Assembly (NCBI RefSeq): GCF_026230105.1
Contig: NC_079476.1
Coordinates: forward strand, 8,756,709 to 8,820,708
Source: Diorhabda sublineata
Lineage: Eukaryota; Arthropoda; Insecta; Coleoptera; Chrysomelidae
Length of the DNA stretch: 64,000 nucleotides
Reading direction: 5' to 3'
This document shows, piece after piece, positions 46,101 to 58,100 of this stretch. A program made the translations under genes and the position numbers. Below the pieces are notes generated by a model that had not been told where the DNA came from, searched no databases, and saw only the letters and a list, made by a program, of their open reading frames with translations. How positions within the stretch are numbered: position 1 is the stretch's first letter; each line of letters opens with the position of its first letter.

Positions 46101-49100
46101 TAAAATGGAAGCAGAATTCAATAATATAATAATAAAGAAATGTAAGAAATCTTGTACAGAAGAGAAGATTTTTGAGTTGTTTTTGTGAAATTGAAAATCC
46201 GTTGGAAAATTACACTTAGGTCTTGGTTTGTTTTTGCTTTAATACTAACTCTTCTTTATTATTTATTAGACGTTACTAGTTGTTGTTTTCATTGCCATGA
46301 GGTATAATTCTACTTGCTTTTTGCACCTTAGTGGTCATTTGGTCATTCCTTAGTTCTTATATTTAGTCATAACTAATTAGTTATTCTCCTTTGAGGTGAC
46401 TTTGACGTTACTCCTCAGAACTGTGCGATTTCTGGTTCTTCCTAAAAAGAGAAATGTTTTGACAGCAGAAGAAAGCCATTTCGAAAGAAGCCTTCCATGG
46501 ATTCAAAGTTTAAAAAAGTGCATTTCTAGCAAAGGATAGTAATTTGAAGAAGACTAAATCATATTGTATGTTAAGTTTTTATTTTATTTCGTTTCAGTTT
46601 CGTTTATTTCTAATCCTTATTCTTTTGACTTTTCGTTACATTATCTTAAATTAATGTTCCGTCCAATTTATCTCATATCTTGTTAATATTATTGTCTGCA
46701 CGCACTTTTACTTCAACTCATATATGGATGATTATTACACCTCATTTTATTTTCCATAATAATGGCAAACAATAAAGAGAAGACATAAATATTTTATCTT
46801 ATTTATGTATCAAAAATGCTTCCCTCACTTTTGTTTATTCCTTTTTACATATTTTAATCAAATAGAAACACGTCAAGAAACATTTCAAGCAGTTATAATG
46901 TCGTCTATTACGTGTTTGTTGTCATCTGCCATCCATCATCTGTCCAAACACAGATTAAATTTTAGGATTTACCATAAGGATCATTTGCGTACTAAAACTT
47001 GTCATGGGAAAGAGAAACACGATATATTGAATTGAAAGCTGCATGTTTCTATGGAAGAATCATTTATAGGAAAACTAGAATGAAATAATCAGATCTAGAT
47101 TTACATAATCCAAATTACTACTATAAAATTAGATGTCAAAGTACTAATAAAATATAGGTACTATTTTTAAAATTGATGATAGGTCTTGTAAAGTGACCAG
47201 CATACCTTAGTTCTTTGAGGCTACCTCCAGCATTAGGAAATTAAAACAAAAGAACAGATATAAAAAATTTTCTTACTTTTATCATATTTTCCGTTTTTTC
47301 CTTCATCTTAATTTGTCTACGTTTTTCTTTCTCCCTTCTCCTATTTTCTTTCTCCTTTCGTTTAGTTTCTCTTTCGAGTTTCCTCTTTTCTCTTTCGGCC
47401 TTTCGTTCCTCGATCTTTTGTTTCATACTAATTTCAACTGATTGCTTTTCGGGTGTTACTAATGAATTCGTAACGATTTCATCTGGCGGCGGAACTGCAA
47501 TAGGTAATGTAGACGGTAATGGCGGAGGAGCTGGCGGCAATTCGGTCGGAACTATTTGAAGAACGTTGCCTACCTACAGGACAAACATATATTAATACTC
47601 TATTATTTGTATTGGTATGGGATGTTTTTCACGAAATTTAAGGAATATTGTTTTCGTTTACCTGCAAAATCCGAGGTTTATTTTTTGATTGAATATCTTC
47701 CATATGCGTTTCAGTCTTGAGATTTAAGTCTGTAGGAACAATTTCAACCATATTACCGAGTTGTACGAAATTAGTAGATATATTTTCATTGAAATTATTC
47801 TTATCCATAGTATAATTCTCAATTTGAGAGTTATCTGAGAAACGGTTTTGGCAAAAATTGTCGTATGTTGTGGTGATAGGTTTGAAATCATCCTTGTTAA
47901 GTCCAAGTTCTATATTGATTCTTTCATCGAGTGATAATCTTTTCCCATCATCTGACTTCATCTGTCCCATGTAATATGACACCGGAGACTGTGCATATTC
48001 TTCTAAATTTGGCTGCGGAAGTAAGGAATCATCTGAAATTAATTATAATTTGTTTTAAAAAATTACTTCAATATTTACCAATTCAGATTTTTTTTAAATT
48101 AAAGTCTAAATAAAAAGAATGAATGAAAGATCTAGAATCATATAAGAACAATTTGAAATATTATTCCAAATATACTTCTTCTGGAGCACTATCGTTAAAA
48201 ATAATTACACAAATTTAGTCAGTTGACTTCTGCATTGTCGTGAAAGCTTAAATATTAAAATAAACAAAAAAAATAGATGTGTGAGATTTGTACCTGATAT
48301 TGTCGAATCTGCTACACTTCTTTTAGTTCCTTCTAATGGAGAAGATAATACGTTTTTAAATTCATTTATTACTTTTTCTTTTTTATTGTCCGTCCTGCTC
48401 AAAATTCTTTTATTGGTTCGATTCCTCGGAGAGACGCTTCTTCTAGGCGACCTTCTTCGGGGAGAGGGCGTTCTTCTCCTGTGAGGGGAATAATGTCTTC
48501 TTGGATGGTATTTTCTACTCGCTAAAAATAAAATTTAAATGAAAAAGATAAGTTAAAAAGAAATTAATTTGTTATCGACCTCCCACTCTATTTAAAAAAA
48601 TGAATAAAAGCGTCGTGTCTAGATAGAGGACGTTTTAGAATGTAGATAGAGGACGTTTTAGAATACATTCCACAATGCCTAATTAAGGATAAAATCAAAA
48701 ATTTGGGGTTCAATTGAGGGCTGCCACCCAGATTTCCGTAGATAAGTCCCAGTCTTTAATATATAGAAATTTTAATTTCTATATATATTTAATTTCCAGG
48801 TTTTTCACCTTCTTTTATTTACTTTTAACTTCGTTTGTTTAAAAGCTGGTGGCGTTCAATCTAAGTGTCAGTTATTTAAATATTTGAAGCGAGGCCGAAT
48901 GCCACTTCCTGAAGAAAAGTCTGCAGCTGGGGAAGGAAGGTTACAATGGACTATATAATCAGTAAAGGTATTAAGAAAAACAGGGAACATGAGAGGCAGA
49001 AATAACTTTTATTATTATTACTATTACAACTTAGGATGATATACCTATCATTACTATTTATAACTTTCTAGATATGTATTAGCTAGTTTGGGAATTTGTA

Positions 49101-52100
49101 ATAGACTTTAAAAGGAGGTATGTCATATTGTATGTCCATACATATCAAACAGCATAAGTTAATTTGTAAACTTTTTCGACACAAAGCAAATTTTGTCAAA
49201 ATCGGTTCAGTAATTTCTTAGACAAAGTTCCCTGAGTAGCACTCATTAGGAGAACTTGGCTTAACAGCATTTTGTTTTCAATTGCTACAAGAGAAATTTA
49301 CAAAGTGTATATAAAGCAATAAAAACTAAACTGAGCTCAAAATTATAAAGTAATTTATTAGTGGGTTAAAAAGTCCGAAGGTTGAACCATAGATGAAGCT
49401 GTTAGTATTAAATCCATATCATTTTCGGCCCTAACCTCAAAAAGACAAGTGTATAAATTTGTCGGCTGGAAAAATGGAAAAAAGGAATTTTGAATACATA
49501 TACAATATATAATAGACGTTGATTTTGGGCAAAAAAATACTATTAAAGGCAAAGCTTGGCTTAATAAGAGAGGGAAATCAACCTTGTGGAGTGATTTACA
49601 AAATTTAAATGAGATGAAATAAGCACCGAGGATGATGCACGCAGTGGACACCCGAAAGAGACTATCTCCAACAAAAACATAAAAAAAGTCCCTAAAATAA
49701 TTTTGTAATGTGGAGCTGATACCCTTAAGATAACATAGGAACGTGTTGGACATATCGTGAAAGAATGTTTGGTTATGCAAAAACTTTATTGAAACTGGAC
49801 AACGACTTTATCCTGTTTTCAGACCTGAAGAGGATGCTCGCTGGAGAGAAATTTTTCGCCGATTAACAGTTTTCACCGAAACTGTACCCTAGTTTGAGGC
49901 TTAAAACAAATCGACATATTGTATGACCACTGTAATCATTCTATCACCCTCGAAGAATAATAAAATCAAATTCTATACTGGCTTACCAAGTTTTCAGTCC
50001 ACCTGTTATAAAAAGGAAAATCCTTTTGAAAATTCTAAAATACCTAAATATGCTATTTATTTGTTTGAGGTCTGTGCCATCTTAAATAAAATACAATTAC
50101 AAAAAAAATTATTTCGTTATCGAATCGATATTCGTCACAATCCGGGTCGTAATAATTGTAATCTACTCCAATATTGGTCCAAAGCTTCACGATTTCTTAG
50201 ACATTCCCTAATCTCATAATCAAGGTAAAACTTGGTCTCTGAAAACGCACGCCAGAGAGTGTAATTGTGAGTGTTGGTGTAATGGTAGAAGCAAACAGAA
50301 TATTTAGTATTGATATCAATAAATGAGGTCGTCTTAATGCTTCCAGGGAGGCAGTTGACGAGTAGGAACTCATGTGATTTTCATGTTTTAACCTAATCAA
50401 ACTTAGACCGACACAATTTATGGTTTTTTAGAGTTTGAATTACTACAAATTTAAATTACAAGCAAAATGGAATACCCAAAGTAAAAATAAAACCCAAGAT
50501 GACAGCACTTAAAAATGTCATTAGCAGGACCACCAACCATTCATAATGAAAAGGTGCTGGAAGCAAAGCTGTTTGAGAGCAAAATGGCTGAGTTCAATAA
50601 GTGATTGTAGACCCTGGTGTATATTCATTCGAGGACGAAGTAACTAGACAGGATAGGTGATACTTCTTTTTCCTCTAATTTCGCTATTTCCTAAAAGATA
50701 TTCTTAAGTGGTTTTAACTGTTTTAAAATGTTCTAGAACTATTCTAGAGAAATTATAGGGTCTAAAATAGCTAATAAAAGCAGCACATAACAGAAATAGA
50801 AAATGACAGATGAAAATTTAGAAAAACGTGAAAATTTCAAGTATAATGTTTTATATTTTGATTTTTATCATCCTAAATTCGCATTAATTGATAAATTAAA
50901 ACTATTTACTGTATATTTTCCAGGAATAATTTATTGGAATAAATATTTTTGATCAACTTACTTGGCGATCTACTTCTATAACGCTCCGGAGATTTTCGTC
51001 TTCTTCTTGGAGAATATTCTCTCGGCGGCGAATACGTTTTCCTTCGTGGACTTTCCCTTCTGTATTTAAATGATTGTGATCCTCTTCTACGTGAACTGTC
51101 TCTACTAGGAGATTTATCAATCAATTTATGATCGCTTTGACTGATACTATAAAGCTTAACTTTAGACTCATCAAATTCATCATTTTTAATGGTATTTTGG
51201 TTTTTCATACTCTTTTCTTTTGGTGATTCGATTACCGATTGAGTTTGTTTTGGTTCGGTTAGTTCTTTTTTAACTTCTATGGGTTTTAAAGGTTCCTCAT
51301 CGTCCGAATCGCCCAATTTTAAATTAGAATTATCTATTAATACTTTTTTTGACGGTAACATTAACGTTGTAAAACTGAACGATTTTGTTTGGTCGGTTAA
51401 ATGCGGAGTGGTAACAATATCAGTTTTACCATCTGTGTCTGAAGTCGAAGAAGCGGCGATTTTAGGAGATAGATTAATCTTCATTTGAGATATTTGAGTA
51501 TTTACAATACGAGGAGAAGGTACCGGCTGTAGTTTCAATTCGTCGGGCATTGGAATAAATGGAATATCATTAGGTGCGATGATTATTTTCGATTCTTCTT
51601 TTGTCACATTATCAATATGATTATTTGGATCACTACCGATGGTGTTGCGGTTTTCGAATGTGGGGCTTGTGTTTGTATTAGAATTTACGGCTTTCATAAA
51701 TTCTTCGTATTCGTTTTCTAAAATGGTGTATGTTGTTTGTTCAGTCTTGGGTTCAATGTCCTTCTTATCCCACCTACACCTCTTTTCTAACTCTTTAGTA
51801 ACGTTAACTTCATTTTTTTCCTCAATTGGATCTTCTCGTTTCGCCTCTTCTATAAATATGTTATCTAGTTTCACTACTTGAATTTCCCTCTTTTTAAAAG
51901 GTTTTATGTTAAGAGGTATTTCCAGATCTCGAATTTCGTTAGTTTCTATGAATTTTTCAATGGGTCTCCTTTCTGGCAATCTCTTTTCATACAATTCTTC
52001 ATCACTTTCCCAACAAGAAGAATTTAGTTTGTATTTTTCTTTTGGTATATTTTCATCTTCGATTTCCCAAAGTTGATCGTCTTTTTCCCAGTTTCTACAA

Positions 52101-55100
52101 TAGTTGTTAGTATCAGGTGTTTTCGCGACATTATTAGTCGCTGATTTAAAGAAAGTTTCATCTTCAGGTTCTTTTTTTATCACTATATCAATCAATGGTT
52201 CATGTTTTTCATCTACCGTATTCTCCTTCTTAATTCTCTTTTGTTTGATTTGTTCCGTTTTTTGTATTTGATCTTCACTAATTTTTTCCCCTTTACTGTG
52301 TTCTGATTCACTATCAGAATCTTCTACTAAAACTCTTTTTTGTTTTGGAGTTTTTTCTGGAGTAGCTTCCTTTTTGTTGGACTTTTTATTATTTGCTTCT
52401 TCCTGTTTTTTTATTTTCTTTTTAGGCTTTTTCTCAACATCTTCCATAGGAGATTGATTTAATGTACGAATAAGTTGTTTACTCTTCTTATTTATTCGTT
52501 TGTCTTTCTTTTTCAACTTAATTTCAGTTGTATCTGTTTTCGCTTTTCTCTTTGTACTTCTATTTGCTCTAGTTTTAGTTTTTTTCTGTTTTTTCTTTTT
52601 TTTATTTCCGTTATACGAATTGCTATCTTCTGAACTACTCGATCTTCTACTTCTAGATTTTCTCTTCTTCTTCTTTTTAGGAGTATCGTCTTCGGATTGT
52701 TCATTTTCAAGTTTTCGTTTTTTCTTCTTCTTATATTTTAGATCTAATTTATTTTCTTTGTTCATTTGTTCATTTTCGTTTTTCCGTTCTTCTGATTTTT
52801 GGATACTTTTTTGAATTTGTAGTAACGGAAGGGCAGATATATCTGGTGTCAGAATACCAGTTTCGTCTTCTAAAACAGATTCATTTACTACTGCAACTGA
52901 TTCTAATCTATTTCTTTCCGGTGTAAATACTGATGTATCACTTTTAGAGTCACTAAATGTCTTTGAAATCGAACCTTGTTTTTCATATTTGGCTTCTTTG
53001 ATTAAAAACTCATCAGAAAATCCTCTTGCAAAAGTGCTAATAGGTTCATACTCTAAGTTACTCAGTACAGGAGTTTCAACATTTTTTTTAGTAGTGCTAC
53101 ATATTACGATTTCTTCAGTTTCAATATCGTCCTCTTCATCTGAATAGTTTTGAAGAAACGATAACCCAACGGATTTTTCTAATACTTTACATTCCGTAAA
53201 AGATTTCCTCCATTGTTTATTATACCAAGGTCGGGACGTAGGTTTCTTGGTTTCTGGTATCACTCTATAAGAAAAATATACATTTATTTTTAATTCTCTG
53301 TCCAAAATAAAAAAAAAGTTTATTGACAACATAGAAACGTACAATGTCGATCAGCTAGATATTGTTATCATTGTCTTTATTGTATTGAAAATTCTATCAA
53401 ATAGGTTATAGACTGTGGTCTATATCTATACAACTGCAAAATTACATGTTTTATCGAAAATTATTTATTGTTTGATATATTATTTTATATTTTGAAAAAG
53501 TTAAAGTAAAGTAATCTGGTATTGACATATTGGATAGATATTTTATTACTTGCAGCAAACTTCTTTGTTAAAATTTTAATATAGATATCAATAGGTTGAA
53601 TTTTTATGTTCTTGCAACTTCAATTGCATCCATCAGATTTGGATTTAAATTTGAAAATATAGGATGACTATGACTATAGATGAATTTAAAAATATTAGAA
53701 AAAGTTAATGTATTTATTCCGTACTTAAAACTTATACAATAAGTTTATGTCGCGCAGTCGCATGTTTGATGTTGTAGCAGCTGGTACAAACACCAAAGCT
53801 TATGAATATAATGTATGCTTAAAGCTAGATTACTTAGAGAAAAGTTGGTACAGTATAGTATCTGGTAAAAATAATACATGTTAAAGAGGCGGTGAAAAGC
53901 AAAACAAACAGGCCCGGACTGAGGTAAATTTTATATTGTCTTGTTACTAAGTTTAAAATCAGAAAAAGGAACAGGACACTTTTCTAAAGGGGTTATAAGC
54001 CAAAGTAATTCAAAGGCACTGGTCTCGAAATGAGCAATTACAGTAACATCAAAAAAAACTTTGTGTTCAATGTATTAAACAGAAAAAATCCAGTAGGGGT
54101 ATGTGAAGGAATATTTTTATACTATTTTTAACAGAGTATTTTGTTTGACTTCTTTATTATTAGCTGGTAAAACACCACAACATGTGTAGCCATCAGACAG
54201 TGTGGTGACGCCAAAGCGAATAATGTGATTAATGAGCACATCAATTTTTTTCCCAAAAAAAGAGGCAGTAAACCGCTGACATATCTTGAATATCAGTTGA
54301 ACAAAAAAAACATATGTTCGAGCTTATCTTACGCCTATTGTAAATTATAAATATGTTCAGAAACATGTTTGTGACCATAGTTTTGTAGGCTTCAAGTGGA
54401 TCTGTGATCATGCGCAAAGAGTTGTCTGTGAAAATAATTCTCTACCGTAAAACAATACTGCAAAACAATTAGCTCTAACAAGTCACTAGTATATAAAAAG
54501 ACGAGTCATGAAATTTTACAAAAAATTGAATCTGTAACACCTGTTTTCGATTTTATGCAGAGTATACCACTTACTTTTTTGCCAGTTGATCTAAAAACTG
54601 CAGCCGTATTTGGAAACCAATCAACCAACTTCTTACATGAATGGCTGATATAATATAACCCAAAAATATTTTTTAGTTCGTGGTCATTCGTTTTTGTCAA
54701 AGAATAGAGTTTTTTGTGGTAACCGCATCTTTACCCCTTTGGAATATATTTTCTTGACTTTTAGAAAAGTACTCGTGGTTATGTAATGGAAAGAGAATAT
54801 ATTGGCGGCCTAAGTTTTTATTGTCAAAAAATACAGCCACAAGTGTTTATGATTCAAAATGTCTGTTGTCATTTTTTTTGTAAGTTCAAATGAAAATAAA
54901 CGATTTTGAATGTTTATTTTTTATATACCAAGAAAGTGAAGTTATTCTTTAAAGGACGAAACAAGTCCAATTGGAAAAGCAAATTTTTTTGGAGAAAGTG
55001 AAGTTTTTAAATTTACTAGTAAATTTTATGCTACTCGTACTCCGAGCTGCTCAGTTTTTTATTTAAAATAACATTCCATACAGTTTATTATCTCTGTATA

Positions 55101-58100
55101 ATAGATGCTTCCAGAGGCGGAGTTGCCGGCCCTGGGTTATCCACAGTTTGCCCTCCCCCACGACAACCGTGTAGGTTTACATTGGTACAGCGGCGGGTCG
55201 ACGGCAGCAAGGCGGCCCCACAAAGGTTGTAATAATAAAACTAAAATCAAATTAATAAAAAAAGAAAGACGGAAAGTTTATGTTGGATTAAGAATAATCA
55301 AATTCAAGAGGATGAGGAATTACAATCCAATAACTTGACTCTGATTTCAATCATGATTGATTCTGGATTTGGGTCATCTTAAAATTATTATTTGAAATTT
55401 GCACATATTTTAAAAAAAGGGCTATGCAGTGACAAAATTTGAATTTTTAATAATGAATATGCTAATTGCTGGAATATTTGTTATTTTTTTCACTGTTTAC
55501 TAAAATAGGCCGCCCACTGAATTCTGCAGCCCATATGTAAATCTAGCTCTGACTGCTTCAATTGTTGTTCTCATATTAAGTAGTTTGAAACTGTTATTTC
55601 ATTTATCTAACTTGTTCATTTGAGGTATATTTGGAGGCTGATATCTTTTAGTTTAATGCGATATTGTTACTGATATTTCCTGGAGTTATAGGAGGATGTC
55701 ATAAATGAAGATGGCATATTTCATTACAACTTTTTGTAAACAGAAGAAACAACCCTAGGAATTGAAAGATCCAGCAAATCAAGTGCTTGATACTACAGAC
55801 TAATTTTTTGCTTAGAGTTCGTGAGTCCCAATATTGTTCTGTTGGAAATACTCCACCTAATTTAACATTCGCTAGCCACCTTTATTCAATTTTTTGTCAT
55901 TCTCACCAATATTCGAGGATTGTAGTGTATTTCAAATTATGGATCTATTATTATTTTGTGAATTATTGAGAGTTAAATGACCTGTTGGCTAGAAACAGAA
56001 GAAACAAGCCTAAGAATTGAAAGTTCAAGCAAATCAGGTGCTTTATGCTACACAAACTAAATTTCTGTTTAAAAAATGGTTCAAGAGTCCCAATATTGTT
56101 CTGTTGGAATTTCTCCACCTAATTTAACATTCGCTAGCCACCTTTATTCATTTTTTTGTCATTTCTCATAAATATTTGATGATTGCAGTGCACTTCAAAT
56201 TATGATTCTGTTATTGTCTTGTGAATTATTGAGAGTTAAATGTACTGCTGGCTAGAAACAGAAGAAACAACCCTAGAAATTGAAATATCCAACAAATCAG
56301 GTGCTTTATGCTACAGACTAAATTTCTGTTTAGAGTTCGTGAATCAATCTGAAGTTCCGAGAACTATATTAGCTACTCGGAAGAAGATCGCCAGTCTCAC
56401 TACAAAATAAAACCTTTCACGACCTACAAAATAGAATTATGGGAATGTGCCAGCAAATCTAGTATTGCTCTTGTACAACGAGGACAATCTAAAATGCTTC
56501 GATCACTAGTCAATACACCATGTTACATCACAAACAAATTGATCCATCAAGACCTCTATATTCCAACAATACAAGAAAGAAACCATAACCATTACCTAAA
56601 GCTGGACAGCCATCCTAATTTACTGCTACAGCCACTAACCCAAGAAACAAACAACAGAAGACCGAAACGAAGCTGGCCAATTGATCTCAAATAAAGTGCA
56701 AGAGACCTTCTCACTGGAGAAGTCTCTTTGGGACATTGCCAAGACCAACCTATAGGTCCATAGCCAATAGAATAGCTCATAGAAAATGTATTTCTGATTG
56801 CTGTTAATATTAAAAAAAAAAGAGTTTGTGAGTCCCAATTGTTGGAATTTCTCCACCTGATTTAATGTTTGTTGGCCACCTTTATTCAGTTTTTTGTTAT
56901 TTCTCATCCATTTTTGAGGATTGCAGTGCATTTTGAATTATCATTCTGTTATTGTCTTGTGAATTATTGATGATTGAATGTGCTGTTGGCCGAAAACAGA
57001 AGAAACAACCCTAGGAATTGAAAGATCCAGCAAATCAAGTGCTTTATGCTGCACAGACTGAATTTCTGTTTATAAAATGGTTCAAGAGACCCAATATTTT
57101 TCTGTTGGAATTTCTCCACCTCATTTAACGTTCACTGGTCACCTTTATTGAGTTTTTTGTAATTTCTGACCCATATTCGATGATTGCAGTGCATTTCAAA
57201 TTATGAATCTTCTAACTTGTTCCTGGTAATGACTTAGGAATTATTGTGACTTGAATGTCCTTATGTACCATCTAGCTGGAAATAGAGGAAACAACCCCAG
57301 GAATTAAAATTTTCTTATTGTAATTCCAGATTTGCTGGTCATAATTGTTTACTTTTCTATAATTTCTTGCTTAGCTGATTGTATGTCTTTCTAATGTCTC
57401 GGGATACATCCAATTTCTTCTCATTTCATCTCTTTAACTGTTGTGATTTGGATGTCCTGATATACTATCTGGTTGGAAACAAAACATATACACAATTAAT
57501 ACCCTTGACTTCCACAGCTTGTTACCATTGACCCAACCAGCCTTGTAATTTGTGAAAGTCTAATTGTTCTCACATAGAAGTTCTCTACCATCTGTTAAGT
57601 AATTTACTACAAACATAAGATTTTTTGATGGAATCTTTTCTTTCCTTATGATAATTACATTGATAATTGAAATAATAAATTTATTCTATATAGCTGTTCT
57701 ACACTGTAAATTAACTTCAAGATTTGTGTTCAACTATATTTTACATATAAATTAGGTGCTTACTTAACACGTTTATTGATGACGTCTCTAATACACTGTT
57801 GACGCTCTTTTGTAATAAAACCATACAACTGATGCCGTGTGGGGAAACTGTCTTTAATTTTTTCAGTATTAACACTGTATATAATATGTGGTCGACTATT
57901 TGTTACCCTAAAATGAAAATAAAATTATTAGATTAAAAATATATCTAAAAAAGTTGTAAAAACAATTTTTTCAAGAATTAATTTTTACATAGATACATTT
58001 TTGAGTATATACGTCTATTGCTTCATAGATCAACTTCCCTTCTGGATATTTGTAATAAAAATGTGTCATTACTGTCAATTGTCAGTTAAAACATAATTTC

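Noticed and set aside
49358..49780. 140-codon minus-strand frame
   Set aside because: Antisense to mariner N-terminal sequence at its right part; hydrophobic composition is from AT richness.
52500..52814. 104-codon very hydrophobic open frame (plus)
   Set aside because: Antisense of the lysine-rich stretch of the large minus-strand gene; AAA/AAG-rich sense codons read as Phe/Leu/Ser on the other strand.
55105..55338. 77-codon frame starting at 55105
   Set aside because: Lies across the end of a hAT MITE with GC-rich terminus; no protein signature.
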